Of a stretch of DNA of 64,000 nt, positions 36,396 through 44,196 are shown piece after piece. Position 1 is the stretch's first letter; each line of letters starts with the position of its first letter. Position numbers and translations under genes: made by a program. The notes below the pieces were generated by a model, which was given only the letters and a program-made list of their open reading frames with translations, was not told the origin of the DNA and ran no database searches. The DNA is from G963422745 sp965214285 (GTDB lineage: Bacteria > Actinomycetota > Acidimicrobiia > Acidimicrobiales > Aldehydirespiratoraceae): assembly GCA_965214285.1 (NCBI GenBank), contig OZ243946.1:2046001-2110000 (forward strand), read 5' to 3'.

Positions 36396-37607
36396 ATGTA
36401 CGTCGGCTACAACGAGCACCAGCAGGCACTGCGCGCCGAGCTGCGCGCCTATTACGCCGAGCTGCTCACCGACGAGGTGCGCGAGCAGCTCGCCGCCGAG
36501 GACGGCACCGGCCCGGTTCACCGCGAGATCGTCGGGCGGATGGGCCGAGACGGCTGGCTGACCGTCGGCTGGCCCGTCGAGTACGGGGGCCGCGGCTACT
36601 CCGCCGTGGAGCAGTTCGTGATGTTCGACGAGTCCGTGGCGCTCGGCGCGCCGATCCCGATGCTCACCATCAACACGGTCGGCCCGACCCTGATGCAGTA
36701 CGGCACCGACGAGCAGAAGGACTTCTTCCTGCCGCGAATCTCGCGCGGCGAGCTGGTGTTCTGCATCGGCTACTCCGAGCCCGACGCCGGCACCGACCTG
36801 GCTTCGCTGACCACCAGGGCGGTGCGCGACGGCGACGAGTACGTGATCAACGGCCAGAAGACCTGGACCTCGCTCGCCAAGGGCGCCGATTACATCTGGC
36901 TGGCGGCGCGCACCAACCCCGACGTGAAGAAGCACAAGGGCATCTCGCTGTTCTGCATCCCCATGGACACCCCGGGGCTGTCGATCGAGCCGCTGTCGCT
37001 GCTCTCCAGCCACGACATCAACCACACCTTCTTCGACGACGTGCGTGTGCCGGCGTCGACCATGATCGGCGACGAGAACGGCGGCTGGGGGCTCATCACC
37101 AGCCAGCTCAACCGGGAGCGGGTCACCATCTGCTCAAGCGGCATGGTCACCAAGGCGCTGGACGAGACGATCGAGCACGCCCGCACCACCAAGCTCGCCG
37201 ACGGCACCATGCTGATCGACGCGCCGTGGGTGCAGCGCAACCTGGCAGAGGTGACCGCCGGGGTGGAGTTCCTGCGGCTCATGAACTGGAAGGTCGCCTG
37301 GGAGGTGGCCACCCGCATCGACGGCCGCGAGCCGGCCGAGCTCGACATGGCCGACATGGGCCGTTTCATCGCCGACTCGTCGTCGGTGAAGGTGTTTGGC
37401 ACCGAGTTCTTCCTGCGCGCCTACCGCCAGATGATGGAGATCTACGGCCCGCAGGCGGCCGTCGCCAAGGGCTCGATCGGGCACCTGACCCGCCTGGAGA
37501 TGATGTACCGCTCCACGCCGATCCTGACCTTCGGCGGCGGCACCAACGAGATGCAGCGCGACCTGATCTCCCAGTTCGGCCTCGGCTATCCCCGAGCCGA
37601 CCGCTAG
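36396..37607 (+). CDS. Acyl-CoA dehydrogenase (subunit 1 of a likely pair)
   Basis: A 403-aa FAD-dependent acyl-CoA dehydrogenase. Visible motifs are the flavin/substrate segment VFCIGYSEPDAGTDLASLTTRAVRDGDEYVINGQKTW (FxxxEPxxGxD pattern), ISLFCIPMDTPG, DVRVPASTMIGDENGGW, and the C-terminal TFGGGTNEMQRDLIS. TAGAAA (36383-36388) is seven nt before the ATG. The immediately following gene encodes a second, more divergent member; such neighbours form alpha2beta2 heterotetramers in actinobacterial sterol side-chain and related pathways. Confidence 0.93.
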   Translation: MYVGYNEHQQALRAELRAYYAELLTDEVREQLAAEDGTGPVHREIVGRMGRDGWLTVGWPVEYGGRGYSAVEQFVMFDESVALGAPIPMLTINTVGPTLMQYGTDEQKDFFLPRISRGELVFCIGYSEPDAGTDLASLTTRAVRDGDEYVINGQKTWTSLAKGADYIWLAARTNPDVKKHKGISLFCIPMDTPGLSIEPLSLLSSHDINHTFFDDVRVPASTMIGDENGGWGLITSQLNRERVTICSSGMVTKALDETIEHARTTKLADGTMLIDAPWVQRNLAEVTAGVEFLRLMNWKVAWEVATRIDGREPAELDMADMGRFIADSSSVKVFGTEFFLRAYRQMMEIYGPQAAVAKGSIGHLTRLEMMYRSTPILTFGGGTNEMQRDLISQFGLGYPRADR

Positions 37608-37628
37608 CGAGCCAGGGCGGCAGCGGGC

Positions 37629-38747
37629 ATGGACTTCGACCTCAACGACGAGCAGCAGGCGCTCTTCGACCTCGCCGAGCAGATCATCGGCGACCACTCC
37701 AGCCACGAGCGCCTGCGCCGCATCGCCGCCGAGGGCGACGGGGCCGACCGCGAGTGCTGGGCCGCGCTTGCGGGCGCCGGGGTGGTCGGCGCTGCGATTC
37801 CCGAGGCCCACGGCGGTCTGGGGCTGGGTTTTTTGGCAACGGCCATGGCGTTGCAGGTGGCCGGCGCCCACGCCTCGCCGGTGCCGCTGCTGTGGACGGC
37901 TGTGGCCGCCGCCATGCCGATCGCCGAGTTCGGCACGCCTGCACAGCAGGCACGCTGGCTGCCCGGCATCGCCGCCGGCGACGTGCTGGGCAGCGCCTGT
38001 CTGTACGAGCCGGGGACCACCGCGGCTGAGCCGACCGCCACTGCACGCAGCGATTCCAGCGGCGGCTTCGTGCTCGACGGCTTCAAGCCGCTGGTCGACT
38101 ACGGCGCCGAGGCGGACGTGCTGGTGGTGCCGGCCCGCCTCGACGACGGCACGACCGCGGTGCTGCTAGTGCCCGGCGACGCCGACGGCGTTGCCCGCGA
38201 GCCCGTGGAGGTGACAACCGGGCGGCCGACGGCTGCGGTCAGCTTCGCCGGCGTGCGCCTCGGCGCCGATGCCGTGCTGGGCGCCGGGCGGGGGAGCGAG
38301 GTGGTCGCCTGGATCGCCCAGCGGGTGAATGTGGGCATCTGCATGCTGATGGCCGGCGCTGCCGGCTCCGCGATCCGGCTGGCTGCGGACTACACCAAGC
38401 AGCGCCATCAGTTCGACCGACCCATCGCCACCTTCCAGGCGGTCAGCAACCGGGCGGGCGACAGCTACATCGACACCGAGGCGATCACGCTCACGGCCTG
38501 GCAGGCGGCTTGGCGGCTCGACGCAGGCCTGCCCGCGGAGGACCAGATCGCGATTGCCCGCTTCTGGGCCGCCGAGGCGGGCTTTCGGGTGGTCCACGCC
38601 GCGGTTCACGTGCACGGCGGGGTCGGGGTGGACCGCGACTACCCGCTGCACCGCCACTTCCTGCTGGCCCGCCAGCTCGAGCTCACCCTGGGCAACGGCG
38701 AGGAGCACCTGGCAGCCCTGGGCCGCTCCATCGCAGCAGCCGGCTGA
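37629..38747 (+). CDS. Acyl-CoA dehydrogenase (subunit 2 of a likely pair)
   Basis: A 372-aa acyl-CoA dehydrogenase-fold protein, 21 nt after its partner. The N-terminal helical domain begins DFDLNDEQQALFDLAEQIIGDH; the middle domain is poorly conserved (GSACLYEPGTTAAEPTATAR replaces the usual ExxxGSD block), and the C-terminal domain keeps DYTKQRHQFDRPIATFQAVSNRAGD and VHVHGGVGVDRDYPLHRHF. Loss of the substrate motif while keeping the FAD helix motif is what is seen in the non-catalytic partner of heterotetrameric enzymes. It ends 4 nt before the convergent methyltransferase gene. Confidence 0.9.
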   Translation: MDFDLNDEQQALFDLAEQIIGDHSSHERLRRIAAEGDGADRECWAALAGAGVVGAAIPEAHGGLGLGFLATAMALQVAGAHASPVPLLWTAVAAAMPIAEFGTPAQQARWLPGIAAGDVLGSACLYEPGTTAAEPTATARSDSSGGFVLDGFKPLVDYGAEADVLVVPARLDDGTTAVLLVPGDADGVAREPVEVTTGRPTAAVSFAGVRLGADAVLGAGRGSEVVAWIAQRVNVGICMLMAGAAGSAIRLAADYTKQRHQFDRPIATFQAVSNRAGDSYIDTEAITLTAWQAAWRLDAGLPAEDQIAIARFWAAEAGFRVVHAAVHVHGGVGVDRDYPLHRHFLLARQLELTLGNGEEHLAALGRSIAAAG

Positions 38748-38751
38748 ACTG

Positions 38752-41709
38752 TCACCGCGGCTGTCGGCTGTCCTGGCCGTGTTGCGGCCTGGTCATCTTG
38801 CCTCCATGCACTGACGGCTCTCGGCACCACTGGAGTCGCAACACGTCCAGAGCCTTCGCGATCTCGGCGCGTCGGTCGGCGGACCCTCGATGCACTCCCA
38901 GCAGGTCGAACAGGATCGCCTCGTCGAGCGTCCGGCGGGTGTCGTCGGCCCAGGCCTCGTTGGCCGGCTTGAACTCCTCGCCCTCGAACAGGTCGAAGAT
39001 CTCTGCGGTCTTGTCGATCTGCTCGTCGGTGAGCTTGCGGACGTCGAGGACCGGCAGCTCGGGCAGTCGCGTCAGCGTCATAATCGAGCGGCCCTGCTGC
39101 TGACGGCTCCCGAGCCACCAGAAGGAGATCAGGCCGAAGGCGGTGTTGGCCCACAGAGCCAGCGCCTTCTCGTGTCGCTCGTCAGGGCTGTCGAGCTTGA
39201 GGGTGGGCCAAGCTCTTCCGCCGATGGAGACCTCAGCAGTGATACAGGCCGCGAGCGGCTGCGAGTTGAGACGGAAATCAAGGTTGAAGTGAAGCCGCGA
39301 CGCCGTTGCCCAGATCTGCTTGGCCTTTGCGTCCATACCCTCCCTGACTCGGCCCTGAGAATCGGGTTCCACGACGAGGCGGGTCTCCTTGGTGGCATCG
39401 TGTGCCCAGAGCATCGGGAAGGTCGCAGCCCGCCAGTCGTCGTCCTTGCCCAGCGTCACCTTGTCGAACGGGCCCCGCGGGACTCTGCCCCTGATGTCCA
39501 GGTGATACGGACCGCGGGTCCCCAACTCACCCAGGCGGGTGATCGGCAACTCCTTGATCTCGCCGATTTGTGGAATCGCAAGCTGTCCGTTGCCCAGCGC
39601 AAGACCGCAAGCCGCCAGATCTGTCTCGACTACGCCTGCGCAGCCGCCGTCGTCGAGGCCTGCGCGGACGAAGCTGCCGATCCTGGCCTCGCCTATTTCC
39701 AATGTGCCGGTCTGCCTGGTCGGGTCGATCCGGTTGACGGATCGGGCGATCTCCACGGCATCCACAGGGTCTCGCGGTCGCTCGGTCAGGTTCACGTAGA
39801 GCACCTCGTCCGAGGCGGCTTTGTCGTCGGGATGACGCCGGGTGGCGATGACCAGCGCCTCGGCCATGCCGGTGTCCGCCGAGAAGGCTTGGGCGTCTTG
39901 CCCTTCGGTGCCGATCGCTACGACGCAGATGTCGCTGTATCCGGCTGCCAGCAGATCCCGCGCTCCAGACCAGTCCTTGCCCTGCACCACGGTGAATGGC
40001 AACACGAAGGCGATCGTGCCTCCGCGCTTGACCTTGGCGTTGGCCACGTCGAGGAAGTTCGAGCCGAGCCCCGCGTTGCCGTGACCAGCAGGCCCCGAGA
40101 GTCCCTTGTTCAGATCCTTGAGCCTGAGCGCCATCGCATGCTGCTCGTCGGCGGAGGTGTCGAAGCCCGCGAACGACGGCACGGGCACGCCCTCCGCGCC
40201 GGCCTCGTGGTTGGTGGGCCGGGTGAACGGCGGGTTCATGATCACCAGGTCAGCCGAGCCGTGGTCGATCACCGTGCCGGACTCCTCGGTGCCGTGACCG
40301 CCGATCTGCTGGCGGTCCTGGCCCCACAGCAGCACCTGCTGGTAGCTCTGGTCGATGAGCTCCAGCGAGCCGACCTGCACCCCCGAGGCAGGGTTGTCGG
40401 GGTCTTTGCCGTAGGGCATCAGGTGAATGCCGGTGTCGGCGAACGGCTTGGCAGGGAACACCGACGACAGCAGCGTGGCGGTGAGATGCACCGCTGCGGG
40501 CATGATGTCCGCCCCGATCAGGGCGTTCTCCATCATCGCCGGGTGCAGCGCTTCGTCATCTGACCCGGTGCGGCGGACCCGGGCCAGGATCCGGTGGTAG
40601 GCGGCGGTGAGCAGCGCCCCGGTGCCGCAGGCCAGGTCAGCGACCCGCAGTGCCTCGACGGCCTGGCGGTCCGACCAGTCCGTGCCCAGCCGGGCCACGG
40701 CGATCTCGGCCAGCAACGCGGCGGACTCGGGCAGCGTGTAGAAGGTCGCCAGGAATTTCTTGTCGGTGATCAGCTTGCCGAACATCTGCCCCGCCATGTC
40801 GCCGGTGGATGTGATGCCGAAGCGGGCCAGGTCGGCGGCGAGCAGCGACAGCGGCTTGATGACCATGTGGGCGTGCCTGTTGGGGACGTGCTGCAGCACC
40901 GACCCTGCGATGTGGAAGATCGGGTAGTAGTTGACCTCCAGGATCTCCCGCCAGTGATTCTCGATGACAGCCCGGCTGGCCCACGGGTCCGGGGCCTGCA
41001 CGATGACGGTTCTCGTGTCGTCTCTGGTGCTCAGGGTCACCGCTTCCAGAGCGACCTGGAACAGGAAAGCGTTGGCGATGATTGCCACGCCCATCGTGGT
41101 GGTCTGCTCGTTGTCCTCCTGGTGCAGAGCCGCTGCGATCTCGGCGAGTGGCTGTGGGCCGAGCTCGTTGTGCAGTTGCGCAGCGACCTTGCGGACGCTG
41201 GCCTCCAGCTTGGCGGCGGCGTCGTCGAGCAGTCGGTCGTTGAGCGACACCCGCTCCACGAACCCGGCCAGGTCGTCGACGGTGCCTTCGATCCACCCGT
41301 CGGCGGGGAACCGCTCGGCGGTGTCGGCCTCTTGGCCGCGCACCAGGGCGTAACCCAATGCGGCGGTCGAGACGTCTCCGGCCAAGTCGGCCGATGAGCG
41401 CAGCTCCTTCGGGGCCCTCACGAGCACCACCTGCTCGACCTCGCCCATCTGGTTCTCGAGAGCCGCCCCGAGCCGCCCTCTGCCCTCCTCGTCGAGATTC
41501 GCCGCCGGCTCGAACTCGACTTCAACGATCACCGGCTCCGCCTGGTTGCTTCGCGGCCTGATCACGATGTCGGGCCGCTTGCTGGCGTCGGCGAGCACCC
41601 AGGTCCGTTCGGCCTCCACCGTCCAACGCGGGTGCAGGCGGTCGAGAGCCTTGGCCAGCTCGAAGTTCAGCTCGGTCTCGCCGATTCTCGACGATTGACG
41701 GTCACTCAT
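38752..41709 (-). CDS. N6-adenine DNA methyltransferase with nuclease-like N-terminus (type IIG-like restriction-modification protein)
   Basis: A 985-aa protein. SAM motif I VADLACGTGALLTAA lies near residue 356 and the catalytic NPPF (LVIMNPPFTRPTNHEAG) near 490, both of N6-adenine methyltransferases. The N-terminal about 130 residues resemble a PD-(D/E)xK nuclease: KRPDIVIR, then PVIVEVEFE with E-x-E in place of E-x-K, so cleavage is doubtful. Residues after about 650 could hold target recognition (ELGTRGPYHLDIRGRVPRGPF and onward). AAGGAGG upstream of the ATG is a strong ribosome site. Its third-position GC is visibly lower than in the housekeeping genes, suggesting transfer. Three nuclease-domain paralogues follow upstream on the same strand. 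Confidence 0.82.
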   Translation of the reverse strand: MSDRQSSRIGETELNFELAKALDRLHPRWTVEAERTWVLADASKRPDIVIRPRSNQAEPVIVEVEFEPAANLDEEGRGRLGAALENQMGEVEQVVLVRAPKELRSSADLAGDVSTAALGYALVRGQEADTAERFPADGWIEGTVDDLAGFVERVSLNDRLLDDAAAKLEASVRKVAAQLHNELGPQPLAEIAAALHQEDNEQTTTMGVAIIANAFLFQVALEAVTLSTRDDTRTVIVQAPDPWASRAVIENHWREILEVNYYPIFHIAGSVLQHVPNRHAHMVIKPLSLLAADLARFGITSTGDMAGQMFGKLITDKKFLATFYTLPESAALLAEIAVARLGTDWSDRQAVEALRVADLACGTGALLTAAYHRILARVRRTGSDDEALHPAMMENALIGADIMPAAVHLTATLLSSVFPAKPFADTGIHLMPYGKDPDNPASGVQVGSLELIDQSYQQVLLWGQDRQQIGGHGTEESGTVIDHGSADLVIMNPPFTRPTNHEAGAEGVPVPSFAGFDTSADEQHAMALRLKDLNKGLSGPAGHGNAGLGSNFLDVANAKVKRGGTIAFVLPFTVVQGKDWSGARDLLAAGYSDICVVAIGTEGQDAQAFSADTGMAEALVIATRRHPDDKAASDEVLYVNLTERPRDPVDAVEIARSVNRIDPTRQTGTLEIGEARIGSFVRAGLDDGGCAGVVETDLAACGLALGNGQLAIPQIGEIKELPITRLGELGTRGPYHLDIRGRVPRGPFDKVTLGKDDDWRAATFPMLWAHDATKETRLVVEPDSQGRVREGMDAKAKQIWATASRLHFNLDFRLNSQPLAACITAEVSIGGRAWPTLKLDSPDERHEKALALWANTAFGLISFWWLGSRQQQGRSIMTLTRLPELPVLDVRKLTDEQIDKTAEIFDLFEGEEFKPANEAWADDTRRTLDEAILFDLLGVHRGSADRRAEIAKALDVLRLQWCREPSVHGGKMTRPQHGQDSRQPR

Positions 41710-42051
41710 CGGCCCTCCTTGAGCTTCTCGATGTGCCGGCCCATCATGGCAGAGGGGTGTGACACTCCCGACGCGGACGACTGCGGTCTCGGTCTCGCGG
41801 GTGTCGTCTCGGCCCGCAACGGTAGGGCTCGTCGGCACCACGACCCCGGCAATCGCCGGCCGTGAACACCCAGCCCATCGACAGCCTGCACCGCCTCACC
41901 CCAGCCTGCCAGGCCCGACCCATCGGCACGCGCACGCCGGAGCCCGGCCCGGCAAAGCCGTCGCCAGCGGCCACCGCGCAGCCCCTGCCGGCAGGGGCGG
42001 CCTGGGCGTGGTTGGGGCAGGGAGTCTGAGGACGGGTTCGGCTAGCCGGGG
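41710..42051. other. 342-bp intergenic region with an 18-bp perfect palindrome
   Basis: No gene is visible. GCCCCTGCCGGCAGGGGC at 41981-41998 is a perfect palindrome 53 nt past the peroxiredoxin stop and may act as its terminator, although no T-tract follows. The start-proximal end holds the methyltransferase ribosome site. The rest is Pro/Ala-codon-like GC-rich sequence with no conserved frame. Confidence 0.5.
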
Positions 42052-42714
42052 TCAGGTGCCGGGCTGGGGGACCTTGCGCAGGTAGGGGAGCACCGTCTCC
42101 CAGCCGTCGGGGTACTTCTCGGCGGCCTGCTCGTTGCTCACCGCGGGCACGATGATCACGTCCTCGCCATGCTGCCAGTCCGCGGGCGTGGCCACCTGCT
42201 CGGCGGCCGTGAGCTGGCACGAGTCCAGCAGGCGCAGGATCTCGTTGAAGTTGCGGCCCGTGGTCATCGGGTAGGTGAGCGTGGCCTTGATCTTCTTGTC
42301 GGGGCCGATGATGAACACCGACCGTGCGGTGGCGTTGTCGGCCGCGGTGCGTCCCTCGGACGTGTCGCCGGCGTCGCCGGGGAGCATGTCGTAGAGCTTC
42401 ACCACGTCGAGGCCGGGATCGCCGATCAGCGGGTAGTTCAAGGCGTTGCCGGTGGCGGACTCGATGTCGGCGGACCAGCCGACGTGATCGGCCACCCCGT
42501 CCACGCTGATGCCGATGATCTTGCAGTTGCGGGCCGCGAAGTCGTCCTTGAGCCCGGCCACTGCGCCGAGCTCGGTGGTGCACACCGGCGTGAAGTCCTT
42601 GGGGTGCGAGAACAGCAGCGCCCAGCCGTCGCCGATCCACTCGTGGAAGCTGATCGTGCCGTCGGTGGTCTCGGCGGTGAAGTCCGGCGCCGTGTCGTTG
42701 ATCCTGAGAGCCAT
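42052..42714 (-). CDS. Peroxiredoxin, 1-Cys (Prx6) type
   Basis: A 220-aa thiol peroxidase that reduces peroxides. The peroxidatic Cys45 is in HPKDFTPVCTTELG, the Prx6-type pattern. The C-terminal extension (MTTGRNFNEILRLLDSCQ, then ADWQHGEDVIIVPAVSNEQA) matches the Prx6 length and fold. A second Cys is present in LLDSC, but it is not in the classical resolving position; reduction could be by mycothiol or another thiol. AAGGAGGAACCTC precedes the ATG. It lies between the methyltransferase and the nuclease paralogues but has its own promoter, so it need not belong to that system. Confidence 0.95.
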   Translation of the reverse strand: MALRINDTAPDFTAETTDGTISFHEWIGDGWALLFSHPKDFTPVCTTELGAVAGLKDDFAARNCKIIGISVDGVADHVGWSADIESATGNALNYPLIGDPGLDVVKLYDMLPGDAGDTSEGRTAADNATARSVFIIGPDKKIKATLTYPMTTGRNFNEILRLLDSCQLTAAEQVATPADWQHGEDVIIVPAVSNEQAAEKYPDGWETVLPYLRKVPQPGT

Positions 42715-42732
42715 GAGGTTCCTCCTTGATCG

Positions 42733-42820
42733 GGCCTGGTCAGGCCGCTCGGCTCGGGGCTGCCTGCGGGCTTGCGGGCTGCCCGCCGCTAATCCTAAGT
42801 GATCTGGTCGGGAATTGCCA
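42733..42820 (-). promoter_or_regulatory. Peroxiredoxin promoter and hairpin leader
   Basis: On the minus strand TGGCAA and TAGGAT (the latter at 42792-42797) are spaced 17 nt apart, a plausible promoter. The transcript would start near 42785, on the palindrome GCGGGctGCCCGC (42774-42786), and its leader contains GGCCTGgtCAGGCC (42733-42746) before the ribosome site. These could be an operator and a leader hairpin for peroxide or redox control; the regulator is unknown. Confidence 0.4.
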
Positions 42821-42927
42821 CCCGCCGCGCGACGCCGATTTCCATGGCTCAGCGCGGTGGTGGCTCAGCAGCCCTGGCGATGCCTGCTGGCTGGCTGTGG
42901 AGGGTGGGGCCGTGCCCTGGACGTGGC

Positions 42928-44043
42928 TCAGTCGTAGAGCACCTCGAGGTCGTCGGGGTCGTAGCCGAAATGCTCCAGGAACTGCCTGGCCCGCTCCACG
43001 ATGATGTAGCCGTACCAGGCGGTGCCCACATACCACCCGGTGTTTCCGACTGGCTTGGGTTGGCGGTGGCGGAGTTCAGCGGGATCCTGGCTGACGTAGG
43101 GTATTCCGCTGGTCAGCTCACGAATTCGCCCGAGGTCGTGGCCATAGCCGTGTATGGCCTCCGTCACGCCGACGAGGATCTCGTAGTAGTAGCGCACATC
43201 GTGCTGCTGGCCCCAGAGGACGAACGCCGTCGGCTTGGGCGCAGGTTGTCCCTTCTTGCGCCTCTTGGACTTGCGAGCAGGACTTGGCGTCCGGGTGTCG
43301 CCAGCTGGCTCTGGCGGAGGTTTGGCGTCGTCTGAGGGTGTCGGTGAGATCGGCCGGTCCTGAATCACGTCGGCGATCTGCTCCGGTTCCGGGCGCAGGC
43401 CGGTCTGCTCGTAGGCGTGCCTGCTTACGAGCTCGACCAGCTCAGAGTGGGGCGTGCCGCTGGGTCTGCCGAGGATCGCCTGCCACAGGGCAGGCAGCTT
43501 CTCGTTGAGCAGGTCGGTCTCGCGGCGTGCCTTCAAGACCTGGTGTGCTCGCATCTCGGCAGTGCCGCCGACCAGAGCCTCCCGGCCCAGGAACGTCTCC
43601 AGGTCGTCAGCAACCTGCTCCAGCGATCCCTCGTGGAGGTTCAGCTCGGCGAACCGGCGGTCCGTGGGCTGGCCGGCCTCCCGAGGCAGGTACAGCCACC
43701 AGTGCGGCCCGTTGGTCAGTGCGCAGATGGTGACGCCTTCGTGGAAGGCGTAGTTCAGCACCTGGCCGACGTGATCGTTCAGGTCTTGCCCAGGCGCCTT
43801 GGCCTCGATCAGGGCGACGGGCCGCTTTGGATCAGGGGCCAGCGCTATGTCGACGCGGCCGCCTCCGCCGGACCTGCGCTTCCGGCCCGAGGCGCCGACT
43901 GAGTATTCGAGGATGACCTCGGCGCCCATGTCGTCCCAGCCCAGGTCCCTGAGGATGGGCATGATGATCTTGAATTTGGCGGCCTCTTCGTTCCGGGGCA
44001 CGGCCATCGACCGGACCCGCTCCAGCGTCTCCCGCAACGTCAT
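42928..44043 (-). CDS. HsdR_N/PD-(D/E)xK nuclease-domain protein, paralogue 1 (one C-terminal module)
   Basis: A 371-aa protein. Residues 1-130 form a type I restriction R-subunit N-terminal-like nuclease domain: KFKIIMPILRDLGWDDMG, VILEYSVG, RVDIALAPDPKRP with Asp65, and ALIEAKAPGQD with Glu80 and Lys82, so the D...E-x-K site is intact. A helical linker (to about 230) and a basic stretch SKRRKKGQ follow. A single module, residues about 273-371 (FVLWGQQHDVRYYYEILVGV to FLEHFGYDPDDLEVLYD), closes the protein. No helicase motifs exist. ATG 44043 is set by a conserved -10 eight nt upstream. A GTG six codons earlier is the alternative. Confidence 0.8.
   Translation of the reverse strand: MTLRETLERVRSMAVPRNEEAAKFKIIMPILRDLGWDDMGAEVILEYSVGASGRKRRSGGGGRVDIALAPDPKRPVALIEAKAPGQDLNDHVGQVLNYAFHEGVTICALTNGPHWWLYLPREAGQPTDRRFAELNLHEGSLEQVADDLETFLGREALVGGTAEMRAHQVLKARRETDLLNEKLPALWQAILGRPSGTPHSELVELVSRHAYEQTGLRPEPEQIADVIQDRPISPTPSDDAKPPPEPAGDTRTPSPARKSKRRKKGQPAPKPTAFVLWGQQHDVRYYYEILVGVTEAIHGYGHDLGRIRELTSGIPYVSQDPAELRHRQPKPVGNTGWYVGTAWYGYIIVERARQFLEHFGYDPDDLEVLYD
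43875..43992 (-). repeat. 118-bp block identical to 45558-45675
   Basis: The stretch coding for the conserved nuclease core of paralogue 1 is identical base for base to that of paralogue 2 (45558-45675), while flanking codons differ. This points to recent duplication or gene conversion confined to the catalytic region. Confidence 0.85.
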
Positions 44044-44051
44044 GGCCCGAC

Positions 44052-44082
44052 ATCGTGGCACAGGCCGGCCCTGCGCGTCGAA
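44052..44082 (-). promoter_or_regulatory. Leaderless promoter of nuclease paralogue 1
   Basis: TTCGAC (44082-44077) and CACGAT (44057-44052) on the minus strand, 19 nt apart; the -10 ends eight nt before the ATG. The same layout, TTCGAC-19-CAGGAT-8-ATG, precedes paralogues 2 and 3. Confidence 0.45.
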
Positions 44083-44196
44083 TGGAGAGCGACCGAAGGC
44101 GTCCAGCCCAGCCCGCCCAGCGTGGCGGTCAGGCAGCCGCAGTCAAGGGGAGGTGGGTTGGGTGCGCAGCCTCACCCGTGGGGCTGGCGGGCTTGC

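Noticed and set aside
42040..42714. Peroxiredoxin or molybdopterin enzyme as further selenoproteins
   Set aside because: Both have ordinary Cys codons at the key positions (Cys45 and Cys167), and no in-frame TGA was noticed in either.
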